Assembly: GCF_029227915.1 (NCBI RefSeq) | Contig: NC_079876.1 | Coordinates: 24,509,328-24,573,327, forward strand | Origin: Hydractinia symbiolongicarpus | Lineage: Eukaryota > Cnidaria > Hydrozoa > Anthoathecata > Hydractiniidae | DNA: 64,000 nucleotides | Direction: 5' to 3' | Shown: in pieces, positions 1 through 12,419 of the stretch | Position numbering within the stretch: the first letter of the stretch is position 1 | How the letters are laid out: each line of letters begins with the position of its first letter | Program-made: the position numbers and the translations under genes | The notes under the pieces: generated by a model | Database searches by the model: none | Seen by the model: only the letters and a program-made list of their open reading frames with translations | Told to the model about the DNA's origin: nothing

Positions 1-3000
1 AATTAACTGTAATTATCAGCTCGTTTCTGATTGGTTAATTTTTATGAATTTCAATCCTCTGCAATTATATAAATACATGCTCAATATCATATTACTTTGC
101 CGGATAAACTTTCCACAGTAATACTTAAATAAGTATTATGGTTTGAATGCTTTTCTTAATGCCATCATACGCACACACAGAAGAAGCCTGTTAATATAAC
201 GAACTAGTTCATAAACCCGCGGTAAAATCTACTTAAGTCAAATTCAAACTGAAAACGCAGTTCTTGCGGCGCGGGCACGTCGCCGTATGACTTTCTCATT
301 TTTTGTTAACATTAAATTTAAGAATACTTCGTTTTGATTTTGTATATAATAAAGAGAAACAGGTGATTCCAGAATAACAGTAAAAATGCTCATTGCAGCA
401 CGCAGGAACACAAAAAGGAAGGGTAAGTTTGGTTTCGATCCAAAATTCCCGCAACGTTATGCACAACGAAAGGAATTATGCATCATGAGCGGCTACTGTA
501 TATAATAAAAGTATTGTGCGACGCATAATTTATGTTGCACTTTTTCTCTATATAAAAATTTCCATTCTGAAAAGCGAAATAAATGATATAGAAATTTTAT
601 ATAAGGAGAAAGATTATGTAAAAAGAAATTTAAAGCAGGCATGGCCATTAAAAAATATTAGGCCATTATTGAATAAAAAAGAGTGAGATAAAAACATTTT
701 ATAACAATATTTATGATTTTTAAATTGTCTATAGAGTTATTTTGTAAACTTTACTTTTTAACAGTTTTTACTATTTAAGTGTAGTTTATGTTTTTAGCTA
801 TTAGTTTTTTGATGATGTGACATAGTTGAAAATATAATTAATTTAAAAAAAATATTTTCCCTTAAAACACAATCAATCAGTACTAAGCAAAATTAATTGT
901 GATATTCTGACGGGACGGATCCGTAATAACCCTGGTCTAAGCTGATAAAGTCGTGAAGTAGCAAGTGAATAAAAAAAATGCATGTTTTTTGACAAGGTAA
1001 ATGGTGATTTCGGAAGCTTAGTACTCTTTTTCCTTAAATTTTTTTACATTTATTGCCTTAAAACACACCATGTTATAAAATATTTTAAAAATATAAGCTT
1101 GAGTGATAACAAATTTGTGCTTAACAGCGACAGCTTAACTAGCTATATAGCTACAAGATGTTTGTTTTTAGACACATAGCCACTCTTTCTTAATGCTCGT
1201 TAAATGTATTACTTTACCACTTGTATGCAATATATAACTGTTATTATAAATATTTATGGCTATAGTATTAAATTTCCTAGCGAGTCTTTGTCAGGAGTTA
1301 TGTCTTCCAATTGATTTTGTTTATGGTGTTAGGCTTCTAAGCATGAAATATGAATGATGTAGCTAGCCACAAAAGCTGAAGCGCATACATAAGTTTCAAA
1401 GACCAGTTAAACTTGTGAGTTTGTATTCATGTGATTAGTCTCAATAATTTCGAGGGAAATACCCTCGCAGTTGTTTCATGGAAGAAACACAAAGACGACT
1501 CTAGAGTGCTTAAAAATTAATGTTATGGTTCGAAATCACCACCAGTTTGGCACGATTCGAACGATCTCCTGACTGAGCTACCGATCCCCTAACCGCACCG
1601 TATATAAATGACCAATCAAGACTCTTCTTTTTTTAGATAAGCCCTATATCAAAATATATAACGTGACCAAAACAAATAAGCCCTTACTTAGAAATTAGTC
1701 TCTGCTTGTTCTTTAAAGGCGGTAAACTCTTTTATTTTTAAAAAGAATTCCACATCGTTTAATCCCGGTAAGATTTTTGTTGTTGGCAACAAAAAAACAC
1801 ACTTTTCATTAAAAGTTGATATGGAAGGTTTTTACATTGATGTAATAAAAAGAGCCAAAAAATATGAGCAGTAATCTTAGTTCCTAAATTGAGGCGTTTT
1901 TATGGACACCGAATAGCCATTGCTGACAGCATGTCAATTTTGAGAAAGATACATGTTCAGCAAACAATAAAGGCAATTCTCATACTTGAAATAAGTCAGA
2001 TAGGCCTAATTGAAATGTGTGTTAACTTGGGGTAGAATCCTTTATTCCGTCCAGAAAAATTGGACTTAAGTCTGCGAGTGAAAAGTTGGGTTAAATTTAC
2101 CCCTGGACATACTCAGTCATATGCAGTAACCGAAAGAACTCATTGTTTTAGATTTTTCAGCTTAATTTTCCTAAGAAACTGTCATAAATCAATAAAGTTT
2201 GTCCTGAATAAACTTTCATTATTGATCGTTCTTAAAAGTTTTGCAAGTAAAAGGCTAGGGGCAAATGCTATAAGGAAGGACCATGTACCAAAAAAAAATT
2301 AGTAGAATCAGTTGCTTTTATGTAAATTTTTAAGGGCAGGAATGCATGTGACATACCAAAATGACAGTTTTTTGTTGATTTAGATTTTTTTATTTGATTA
2401 AAGGGAAATCTAGTATGTTATTTGATTGGAGAAAAAAAAACAAAAGCAATGTGTTCCCATCTTAATTTTTTTATTGGTACTAAAATGTAGTTTTTAAAAT
2501 ATCTGTGTAATGTTAAAGTGTAGAGATAACTGGAGGTGGAGTACTATTAGCTAGCTACCAGCAGTAGGGTAGCAAGCTTACAGGATATATTTAAAAAGCT
2601 TTTTAAAATCTTAGAATTTTATGTACTTAACATCTCTACGCTATTAATAAACCATATGTTTACGTCAAGGTGCAAACTTTACAATTTTTCAATATTATAA
2701 CCTGGCTGGTTACTAAACACATGCTATTTCACTCATCACAAAGTCTTCGAATGCTAACTATAAAAATTAACATTTTCTCATACGTCCATTCATTATTACA
2801 GCTAATATTTTTTGGCAGAGTCCTTCTTCCAGCATTTCTTCGGGATTTTTTCATGCCAATATTTCTAAATCTCCATGCTCCACATTTTAAAATCAAGCAA
2901 ACTCTGTCCAGCTCGCCGTTTTTGTTCAGTATGTAAATCCACAATATCAAAATCGTAGAAAAGGTTGAAATTGGTTTATGTACCAAACAAACAACTCAAA

Positions 3001-3590
3001 TGGGAAAAATACATTCTTAACTAGTATTTATTTTTGCAAATTATAAATAATTTGGTAGTTAGGGCCAAAACTTCGCAAAGTTACTCAAAATTAGATTACC
3101 TTAAATTTCTATTCATAATAATTTTAGCATGAGAAATGCAAGGGCACAAATCTTTGTGAAAAAAAGGGTTTTAAAATTTCTACTATTGCAGATGATGAAA
3201 AATATGCAATGCATACACTTGCAAGAACGAAATTGTATTTTTTTTAAAAGCAATAAACAGCCTGTTGTTACCCTACGCAGCTAAATCACTAATAACATTG
3301 CCCTCACTTAAAATGACACACTATCAACCTAACAGCCACCATCAATATTCCTGAAACTTTTTAAGGGGTAAGTTTTTTTAAATTGATTATCAAAACTGAT
3401 CTGTCAATTCATGATGCTGGCAACAATTCTCAAGCCCCTGGGCTTCTTGTTATTATTATAATAGTCAGTACTAAAATCACGTATTTTTTAAAAATAATTT
3501 TTTGTCGGTCATCTCTTTATGTTATATATTAATGTAAATTTTTTATATTGTTAAAGGTATTTAAGTTTAATTCAATATACTTAATTGCTA
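1..3590. other. Non-coding AT-rich region, no gene recognised
   Basis: This is AT-rich sequence with only short open frames (65-88 codons) that show no recognisable domain and look like chance. Apart from a tRNA-like patch near 1.52-1.60 kb, nothing could be assigned. If the Ig gene to the right continues 3' on the minus strand, its membrane and tail exons would be expected here or beyond the left edge, but none was recognised. Confidence 0.5.
1525..1600 (-). repeat. tRNA-like fragment, probably SINE-derived
   Basis: Read on the minus strand, the stretch holds an A-box-like TAGCTCAGTCAGGAG and, shortly after, a B-box-like GTTCGAATC. The spacing is too short for a full cloverleaf and no acceptor stem pairs. 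It is better read as a tRNA-derived SINE remnant than as a working tRNA gene. Confidence 0.35.
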
Positions 3591-3699
3591 AACGGCGTGG
3601 ACTGCCAAATCGCCTATTATTTCAACAGCTATCGTTACACACTTGATCAGGTTGAAAATACGTCGATTCTTTGAGGGACGCAAGGGGGGACAACAGGAA

Positions 3700-5160
3700 T
3701 AGCTACTGACGGCAGTTAAAGCTAATTGACAGGTAATAGATATAATACAAATTATGTCGTTGACATTCCTTTAGTTGTAAACAATTTTTCCACAGGTTAT
3801 TACACGTCCAGCCCAGGTTTGGTTTTCGATTGCAGCCACGTTGAGCTCAGCTTGCTTGCCTTCACTTCTTCATCATCCGACGAGTTTACATTTGGGATTC
3901 AGGAAAGTTCAGCCCGTCAGTCGCATTAGTGTCCAACTTATCAAATTGGCAGGAATGCCCCACTGCAGGTGTTTAAGTACCGGAACTATGGGCATCTTGT
4001 ATCGTATTGTCCCATCCGCACTATATCAACATCTCTATCTATGCATAGTGACAGCGGTTTTGTGCCTCCCCGCACAGTTTGACAGGCAGACAACTTTGCT
4101 ACTTATCGATTCTTCAGGGTCACTGCACAAACCAATGTCGATTTGCAAATGTAAACACTGCGATGACTCCCGTTCTGCCTTACAATACCCCGCTGTCCGT
4201 AAACATTAAACCAACTCCACTGCTCATGTCTTTCCAATGTCCTGCCAATGTTGCTTTTTTGGAAGATAGCTAAGAAACATCCTTGTCAGTCTTTAGATTC
4301 TTTTATTATATTTGGTTTGTCTTCCGGCTTCGGCAATGCCTTTGATGGCCTATGTACAGCTACCAGACCACGTAACTTACTATCTGCCAGCTTGAATCCA
4401 GGACTAGTGTGGGAAGCAATCGCTAAAATTCTAGCGCTAGACCAGACCTCAGGGCAATTTTAAACCCTCTGATTACACTTTTGCATTGTTCATCAGTAGG
4501 TTCAGTACCACAAAAATGAAGGTTCGCTCAGGATTATTTTACACCTTCATCACTCAGAGGGAATGGCATTAACAAATGTATATGTAAATAAGAGTTTCAG
4601 TGCGATATTCTACTTTTGACGATGCGCTAAAACTAGCATCTGGGTCCCACAGCATTCTTAGCTAAACTTGGCATCAAACATGCTTTTCGCCTTTGCTCTG
4701 TTAAATCGGATCAATGGTATTTATTAGGCTACTGTTGACAGGATTTTTATTTTGTAGACATTTTCCGGTCATTTAGCAGCCTTTTATCACCCTTTTTGTT
4801 TAACTTTTTTGTGGATTTGTTATGTTGAATTTTTCTCACTGTATGTTATGAAATCGTTGTGCTTCGTTACTTATATTGTGTTTTATTTCTTTAGATCTAT
4901 ATACTGTACTATTAACATATACTCCAGTTCTTTATGTTGAATAAATCCATTGTTCATCACTTTCATGACAATGTACTGGTGATTCATTACTTAGACAATT
5001 TTCTTATTTGTGAAATGTCTGGAGCAGAAGTCAATAGTTACACGAAATCCGTCAATCAATGTGCAATAAATTACGTGCCACTAGGACAAAACTACAGGAC
5101 CATCACAAACTTACCTAACTGGGCATTGAGATTCATTCAGTTGCGAGCGGATTGATTTTT
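3700..5160 (+). mobile_element. Degenerate DIRS-like retrotransposon, reverse transcriptase part
   Basis: Several plus-strand frames, broken by stops and shifts, together resemble the reverse transcriptase of DIRS-type elements, which use a tyrosine recombinase. A frame at 4248-4463 has the N-terminal part, with a SGFGNAF...RNLLSA run followed by ILALDQTSGQF. Around 4530-4620 another frame reads ILHLHHSEGMAL, which fits the family's conserved 'HLSHP-G-(A/S)(L/V)N' region. At 4934-5155 a frame contains HYLDNFLIC, where active elements have Y-x-D-D; the second Asp is Asn here. With the stops, this indicates a dead copy. No recombinase domain or terminal repeats were recognised. The assignment rests on remembered motif patterns. 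Confidence 0.6.
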
Positions 5161-5471
5161 CTGCCACAGTTGCATCATTTATTCATCTTGTTATATTAAA
5201 TGGAGAGGTACAGCTCGTCCAATATTCTATACATTAACACGCCTTCATTCCGCATAATTCATTTTTATAAAACAATCTAGTTATTATTGCTCCTGTGCCA
5301 CCATTACGGTCCTCTTCTATGAACGTTCTTTTTCTACACTTTTGTTAAGTTTGATCATCCAAAATATAGTTTACTTACATAGGTAGCTTAACAAAAATTT
5401 TGTTTCGATAAGAAATATTTAGTGTGCCACATAAGTCTAGAGCAATTAAATAGTTTCAAACAAATTCCTAC
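5161..5471. other. Spacer between DIRS-like relic and Ig-A exon
   Basis: AT-rich DNA with no recognised feature. If Ig-A is spliced, this is the start of the intron that follows it on the minus strand. Confidence 0.4.
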
Positions 5472-5741
5472 CTGTGGCTGTGAAAGGAAATTTTTTTTCA
5501 ATTTCACCAGCTCTGTTTTTTGCTTTACATGTGTAGTTTCCAGTACTGTTTCTTGTTACATCTATGGTATATGATACCTGTTCACCTGGGTTACTAGCAG
5601 AAAGTTCAACGTCATTTTTATGCAATGTTAGAATTGCTGAAGGAATTCCATAATCACTTGTGTAGCAATCCAATACAATTGTTTCACCTACTTTACCTTC
5701 ATGTTTATTAGAAGGTGTGAAAAATAATCCAAATGCTTGAT
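5472..5741 (-). CDS. Ig-A: immunoglobulin-like domain exon, lacks the core Trp
   Basis: A 270-nt exon bounded by a tatttag acceptor and a G|gtagga donor, both phase 1, coding 89 complete codons. It shows an I-set-like Ig fold: EGKVGE, a first Cys in LDCYTS, and the second Cys in the TGNYTCKAKNRAGE strand-F motif. The residue that is normally the buried Trp about 13 residues after the first Cys is Leu here (ILTLHKND, where sister exons have LTWYKSG). It is clearly a paralogue of Ig-B and Ig-C. It is the most 3' Ig exon seen; nothing for a membrane anchor follows within the window. It may be the end of the main gene or part of a decaying second copy. Function is inferred only as cell adhesion or recognition at the cell surface. 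Confidence 0.72.
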
Positions 5742-6825
5742 CTAAATACATAATGATATAAAATAGAAATAAATTTAAAGTCTTCCTCCCTTGTCACTGT
5801 TAAAAGCATGACCATTATAACTGGTTGCAAGAAAAATCTTCCTCAGTTTAAACAGCCCAGAATTCTTTCTAATGTTTTAATACTTTTTTTACCTTTGCTA
5901 GGTAGTTTTACATACATTTTTGCACACAAATGGCGATCCCAATGAAGGTCTTTTCTCTCAAGGTATGTACTCCCAAGGAGTAAAAAATTGCGGGAAAAAT
6001 TGTTTGCAGAATTATTGTTTACGATCGAGAACAGGAAAAGAGGAAAAGGTCGCGGAATTTATTTTCACGTAGGGTCAGGGTCAAAGTTAGAGTAATTAAA
6101 TGTGGTAATCATATCTAACCCTAAATTTACGAAGGCTTTCTATGACCTATAAGTCCGTGGCAGTTTTCCTCTTTCCAACAAAAATGATCGCAATATTTTG
6201 GCTTATGTCTGTCTGGTTATAATCCCAGTATTAAGAATCTGCTAAAAGTTTTTGGTAGTAAAAAACAAGTCATTTAACGTATTGACAAAATGCTTAGAAA
6301 TTGAAAGTGCCATTTTACTTTGTTTAGGTAAAATTCAAAAATATCAGGAAATGGTGTTAAATTGAAAATTCAACTCTATCTTCAAGGGCAATCGCGACGA
6401 AACTGAAGTATAGTGGAGAAGCACACTGCAGTTAAATTGTTATGCGTTACTTGTTTGACTTCCAAAAAGACTTCTATTATATTATTAATACTTTTTATAA
6501 TTAATATTAATATATGTATGATTTGAATTCAAAATTTGCTGAAACAATTCTGGCAACACGACACGACAAAACGAAAGCATTTACCTTTTTAGTTATTACT
6601 TGTTTACCAAATGACCGTGAACACAGAAGTTGCAAATTATTTGTTACAAAACGAGTCATCCTCGTTATAAAAGCAGCAGCTATTACAAAGTAAGCCGTTT
6701 ATTACAAAACACAGTGCAACTGTACATTTGCATCTGTTTTGACTAAGTATGTTTAATTATCCAAACTAACTTAATTCTATACACCTGAAGATGATTTGGC
6801 GTGCAAATAAGTATTTTTACCGTAC
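5742..6825. other. Intron-like sequence between Ig-B and Ig-A
   Basis: AT-rich sequence lying between two Ig exons of the same strand and phase, so probably intron. No repeat family or other gene was recognised. Confidence 0.45.
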
Positions 6826-7104
6826 CTATGGCTGTGAAACGAAACATCTTCTCAATTTAACCAGCAGTGTTATTTGCTTTACATATGTAATCGCCAGTAC
6901 TGTCTCTTGTTACAGGAATGATTGTATATGACACTGCTTCACCTGCATTGCCAGTAGACAGTGCAGTGCTATTGCCACTTCTGTACCATGCTAAAACTGC
7001 TGTAGGAATTCCATAATTACTTGCATAACATGTCATATTAAATGCTTCACCAACCTTACCTTCATTTTTATCGGTAGGTTTGATGATAAGTCCAGAGGCT
7101 TTAA
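6826..7104 (-). pseudogene. Ig-B: Ig-like domain exon with in-frame stop
   Basis: A 279-nt exon, exactly the length of Ig-C, with a tatttag acceptor and ATAG|gtacgg donor in phase 1. It codes an Ig-like domain: EGKVGE, the first Cys in MTCYAS, the core Trp in LAWYRSG, then STALSTGNAGEA and the TGDYICKANNTAG strand-F motif with the second Cys. At 6857-6859 the codon that is GAA in Ig-C is TAA, so translation would stop 11 codons before the donor. The splice sites remain. Either the exon has become a pseudo-exon, or it ends a truncated product. The base change must be checked against reads before either is accepted. Confidence 0.75.
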
Positions 7105-8100
7105 CTAAATACAAAGCAAGAAAAAATTGATTTTTATTTCTCTTTTATAATTGAATTTTCTATCTAAACCTTGGAGATAATTGTGCTTCGAAATTGTAAC
7201 ACTAAAACACCACTTTTTTGTTATACCAGTTTTTTTTACAAATTGATTTATTGCAGAGAATCGAGCGCTAAAAAGTTGTTTATTGAGCTGTATTCTGCAA
7301 GCATCTTATACACTGTTTCTTTTTATAAGAATAGGCAGGAAACATAAAAAAAAATTCGTTTTAAACAGCTTGAACAACAATAACTTCTTGCTAGAAAGAA
7401 ATACTTATGAGATTATATATTAAACGACGCACACTTCAACATGTCAATGTCATTCTCCCCGATATAGTTCTCTGTATCATCATTGAAGGGTTAAAAGCAT
7501 AGCAAAATTAGCAACAAAAGCGTCTGATTACGTACTTTGAGTTCACTTCGAACGCAAATCACGACGTACTAAGTGTTGCGTGGTTGCCCATCCAAGCGGC
7601 ACAACGTCCATTGGAAACAGTTTTGCGCGCACAAATTAAAATAGGTGAAGAATTTATTGGTAGAAATCATGAAAGTACGTCATTTTAGAGAGCTCCTGAC
7701 AAGTCAAAAAGTTTGAATTCCAAAACGATCAACGTGTGCAAAAATGCTTTTGAATATTCCACAATACTTTATTGCGTGCGCTCGGAACCGACGTGATAAA
7801 AGATTGAAATGGACTTTCGCCTTTAAATGAACATACGCAATTGAAACAAAGTTGAACACACGAAATGATGACATACGCTTGATTAATAATGATGTACTTA
7901 ATACATGATACAAATTGTGCTTTTTATTGTGATAGCTGTGAGAATATCAAGACATTGTGTATTATTACCATCTCGCTTGCGAGGATAGTATTGCGTTTCA
8001 ACTCCTAACTATCTAACCAATTAACTGACCGACTAACTACGTCCGAAATAGTTAATTTCTACGTCATCGACGACTTTCTTTTACGTAAACATTTTTTTAG
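7105..8100. other. Non-coding stretch upstream of Ig-B
   Basis: AT-rich DNA with only short chance frames. It begins the roughly 13-kb repeat-filled gap between Ig-B and the FN3 exon. No gene feature was recognised. Confidence 0.4.
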
Positions 8101-8111
8101 AAAAACTGCCT

Positions 8112-8186
8112 TCGGGTGGATGCGAATTCACGACCTTAGGTCTCACGTTATGAGGCCTTAGCCAACTGAGCTACTAAGCCTTATTA
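8112..8186 (-). repeat. tRNA-like sequence, CAT anticodon-like; probable SINE or tRNA relic
   Basis: On the minus strand this has an A-box-like TAGCTCAGTTGG, a CCTCATAACG stretch where an anticodon loop would lie, and a B-box-like GAATTCGCATCC. Spacing is close to that of a tRNA, and the region after the anticodon (AAGGTCGTGAATTCG) resembles elongator tRNA-Met. Acceptor and T stems do not pair well, so it is called a relic, possibly the head of a SINE. Confidence 0.4.
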
Positions 8187-8280
8187 AAATATTTTGAATT
8201 TGACCGCTTTTACATTAATCATTTGTAAAATTGATTCGACAGCTGGCGAATTAACGCAAAATGACGTATTAATGCGAAAT

Positions 8281-8565
8281 GCAAGTTTTTTAGAATTTTT
8301 TTGGCGAAATGATTCCTCTCAACGAGATAAAGTTGTGTTGTGACTTTCAAGTTCTAAGAATAATCCTAATGAATTTCCTCATTATGATTTCAAAAGAATT
8401 TTTAAGCGGTAATTTCGAGAAATGGTCAAAGGCTTCAGAGCTATGAGACCTAAAAATTTCACATACAGGTGTCTAATAGATAAATATAAAAAATCAGTAA
8501 GTATCATAGCCATGAAATATATCCCTCACGCCAGGAACAGCTGTAAATTAATTTTTAGGCTTTGC
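8281..8565 (+). repeat. Diverged copy of the piggyBac-type MITE family
   Basis: The order of short blocks matches the middle and right part of the elements at 47.7 and 61.2 kb: GAATGATTC-like, 'actttcaagttctaag', 'taatcctaa', 'tttcgagaaatggtcaa', 'caggtgtctaatagataa' and 'catagccat'. Both terminal repeats are missing. It is older or truncated compared with the two complete copies. Confidence 0.6.
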
Positions 8566-8810
8566 GGAATGATTCCGTTATAGTTAAAACATATTGTTTC
8601 TGTGATGTGTATTTGAAATTGATATGCTAGTTTTTACTATTACTATTTTTATCAAAAACAGTTTTTTCTTAATATCTACAGAAGCCTTAATCATTTTTTT
8701 CTGAAAAAAAGTATGTATTTTTCGATTTTACTTTTTTCACCAGTAAAATATTTTATGTCAAAAAAAAAGAACAAGAGTAGCCTTAACATTTGCTACCATA
8801 ATTTATAACA

Positions 8811-9171
<361 letters not shown>

Positions 9172-9478
9172 CGAAATTCAAAATGCTCAAAAGAAAAGTT
9201 TTGGCAATTTTTTTCAGAAGCCAAATGGGAGCTGATAAGTAAAACTACGGATATAACTTTGAAAAATTGGTGTGTATAAAGTTGTAAATAAAAAAAGTAA
9301 TAATCACTGCACTTTACGACGTTTCGGCCGTTCGACTGCCATTTTCACGTAAACGAATAGTTATTAGTAAGTTAGTAATTTATGTCAAGGTGATTTTAAA
9401 AAACTTCTTTCCTTGCCCACACAAAACTCCTATTTCACGTAGGATAGTCAGTTATACAATCAATTCGATAGTGTTGCC

Positions 9479-9785
9479 ATGGGTTCATCTCTTGGCCCTT
9501 GTTATAGTATATTTTTCCCCGATGAATATAAAAATGGTTTAGTTTTTACATTCATTTTCCGAATCTGCAAAATTGCTTCAGAGTTTTCCAGGATATATTT
9601 CGAAATGCAGAATCTTAGAAACATACTGTTAAAAATTGGCTATCCCTCAAACCTGATCGATCGATGTATTAAGTCCTTTCTCGACAGAATGTTTCAAAAT
9701 AAAAAAGTTGTCATCAATGTGCCTATGCTAGAAGTTTTTAATATTTTATAATACTTAGGTAAATTATTCTTGAAACTGCCATCTC
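9479..9785 (+). mobile_element. Penelope-like retroelement fragment
   Basis: The frame at 9479-9751 contains LRNILLKIGYPSNLIDRCIK followed by SFLDRMFQNK, and just past a stop codon the same frame reads YLGKLFLK. This order (N-G-Y-P-x-x-(F/L)-I-D-x-C-I-K, then a Phe-Leu-Asp helix, then Y-L-G) is typical of the region after the reverse transcriptase core in Penelope-like elements. The fragment is cut on the left, has an in-frame stop at 9749-9751, and is followed by unrelated LINE sequence. It is non-functional. Confidence 0.5.
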
Positions 9786-11400
9786 AGCAGCCACTCTATG
9801 AAGCAGCCACTGCACTTTTGAAAAACAGAACTTACTCAAATGAAAACAGATATAAAGACAATAAAAATACTTTTAAAAACGAGCAAAAAAATTATCATAC
9901 AGATCAAATAGCGATAGAAAATACCAAAAAACCTTAAGCATAAATAAAAAAAAATAATTGGCAAAGCTATAGATCACAATTCCAGAGCATCCTATCATTA
10001 AAAACGAACTTACACATCACAAAAATAAAATTGCTAACAAATTTAACGATTTTTTTATCATTGTTGGACCAGATCGAGCTGCAAAAATTCTATTTTCTAC
10101 AAAAAGCCGCAGCTCTTACTTAAATACTTGCGATACTTCAATGAATGAATCTGAACTTCCGAGAAAGGAAATGCAAAGTGCTTTTTTATCATTACAACCA
10201 AACAAAAGCTCAGGGCTTGATGACAGTAGTGTAAATATTGTAAAAAGAGTAAATGACATTATTGAACCATTTCTATTTTATTTCTTAGTTTACTTAAAGT
10301 ATGGAAAGTTGCAAGACCAACAAAGAAAAGCTAGAGTAATATATTTTAAATCAGGAGAAAGCTCCGAATTCACTAATTATAAACCTATTTTAGTATGGCC
10401 ATGCTTTTCCAAACATTCTTGAACGGATAAAGTATAACCGTCTCTACGACCATCTAGTGCAAAATGATAGGTTACGTAACAAACAATTTGGTTTTCAAAA
10501 GCACCATTCAACGGGCCATGTAGTCATGAAATTGATAAGTGAATTATTAAAATCTTATAATCAAAGGTTGTTTACCCTAGGGGAAAATTGATACCGTAAG
10601 TCAGAACATTTTATTATCTAAATTAAAATCTTCAAACCATAGCATAGCGTACGACAATACAAGGACGCCCGTTTTAACTAATAGAATGCGGTGTCCGGTG
10701 ACCCACATGAATCCATTCTTGGAGCCTTACTGTTTTTGATTTACATTAACGACTTACACAATTCTTCCAAAGTGTTGAAATTTATTTTATTTGCTGACGA
10801 TAGTAATCTTTTCTTCTGTCATACTAACATTAAATTTCTTTTTAAAACGGCTAATCAAGAACCTGCGCACATAAACGAATGGTTTAACGCAAATAATTTC
10901 TCCCTCAATATAAGTCAAACTAAATATATATTATTCTATGACCGTTACAAAATTCAAATTACCTTTACTTAAAGTAAACAATGTCAGCATAAGGAGAAAA
11001 AAACAAAAAATTCTTTGGCGCAGTTTTAGATAAATCATTGACATGGAAAAAACACGTACATACTCTTGATAAATAAAGGTCAAACAAAACTTCATTGGTT
11101 AAAAACCTTTATTTTTCCTTCATACACAGTTATTTATCATTTTGTAACATATGTTGGGCAAGTAATAATGTAAACAAATTTAAAAAATTACATAATAAAC
11201 AAAAATGCCGTTTTGGTTTAGACAGACATGCACCAACACAACACATATTTCGTCAAACTGGGATTTTAAACGTCTATCAATTAAATATGTATCAAGATTT
11301 ACTTTTTATGTATTTTTTACTACTTAATTTAATTACAACACAAATATAATACCAAATTTTCAAAAAATAATTATGAAAACCAAAAAATTTTAAGGAAAAT
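9786..11400 (+). mobile_element. Decayed LINE (jockey/CR1-type) reverse transcriptase
   Basis: Plus-strand frames, interrupted by shifts, spell a non-LTR reverse transcriptase in the normal order. At 10141-10422 the frame reads LQPNKSSGLDD, then RKARVIYFKSGESSEFTNYK. Next comes a segment near 10420-10560 with RNKQFGFQKHHSTGH. At 10691-10972 are ESILGALLFLIYINDL, the catalytic FADDS block and FSLNISQTKYILF. At 11095-11349 a C-terminal part reads FIHSYLSFCNICWASN. The catalytic Asp pair is present, but several frameshifts and the loss of the central block around 10590-10690 show it is dead. No endonuclease domain is visible. Confidence 0.75.
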
Positions 11401-12240
11401 GCAAAAACAAAATTATTAGCGACGGAACTTATAAATATTTATAAATACTTTAAGATACACACTCGTTATTTTTTAATATACTGTGCTGTGCTGTGTTCTT
11501 CCTGCGTGCGCAGAAATGGAGGTAACGTGTCTGCTTGGTTTGTTTACATCGGGCATTACATAATCACTAGAAGCGCGCGCAAGTAAATATCTGGACTGTG
11601 ATTCCATCTATCAATATAGTTAGAGTTTCTTTTTTACTATATTTTTTATTTATATTTAATATTAATTTAACTTTTAACTCTTTCTTTTTGCTTAAAAACG
11701 GGGCTTGGTGATAAGACAATTCGTGACTTATTTTTGCTCCAGCCATTATTGTATATATTTAAAGAAATATTAAACCTATAGTATTTATTTAACGGCGAAA
11801 ATATATATCTGTTAACCTACTTGGATTCATCATAGAGATCTTGAAACGTTGATCACGAAAATTTATAGCTTCATGTACTTATGACGAACGGTTAGAGAGA
11901 TGTTGGGTTTTTTTGATGACGTCATCAACCGGTCCATTCCAAAGCGGATTCGGGAAACCCATTTTAGTCCCAGGTGGTCCCTAGTTACTCACGCTATAAA
12001 AAATAACTGACGTCACCACCTTATTGTGAAGTTATTTGGCCTCAAAGTTTTAATTGCATTGTAATAGCTTTATAAATCTAAATTAAGATATATTGATGTC
12101 AACTTAATGTTATTGACGTTGTTGCAGTATAGTCAAAAAAGTTAACAAAAAAGACGAAAATTTTTCGGCTACATCAAAGGAAAATAAAGATATTCACTTT
12201 GGCGGTCACGGACGGACACAACTTCCGTATTATTATAAGA
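11401..12240 (-). repeat. Probable second Helitron-derived element, 5' end at 12,242
   Basis: On the minus strand the sequence from 12,242 downward begins TCTCTTATAATAATACGG and continues with GTGTCCGTCCGTGACC, close to the 5' end of the Helitron at 53.69 kb. The 3' end was not located, so the left limit is open. The interval has no gene, and holds a TGATGACGTCATCA palindrome near 11.92 kb. Confidence 0.4.
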
Positions 12241-12242
12241 GA

Positions 12243-12290
12243 CTAGGCGATAAAGCCCGTGCAAAAATCCACTTAGGCATAAGTGTCACT
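12243..12290 (-). mobile_element. Helitron 3' end abutting another Helitron
   Basis: The minus strand reads GGATTTTTGCACGGGC, eight or nine bases, then CTAG at 12,243-12,246, the degraded 3' hairpin and terminus of the same family. The very next base starts the TCTCTTATAATAATA 5' end of another element, giving a head-to-tail junction. The right limit is not clear. Confidence 0.5.
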
Positions 12291-12419
12291 GGAACTTTAA
12301 TGAAGTTAGCAAGAAAGAAAATTATTAGAGAATTTTGTTTACCCGTTTCCTTTATTGCTGGTTGAAATAAGGTATGTTTAAGGGGATATTGGGTGTTAAA
12401 AGCTTTTTGATACTGTCAT

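Noticed and set aside
3841-4209. 122-codon plus-strand frame as a gene
   Set aside because: It overlaps the DIRS-like relic, has no domain of its own and no splice or promoter context.
8112-8186. Functional tRNA-Met gene
   Set aside because: Box sequences are present but acceptor and T stems do not pair.
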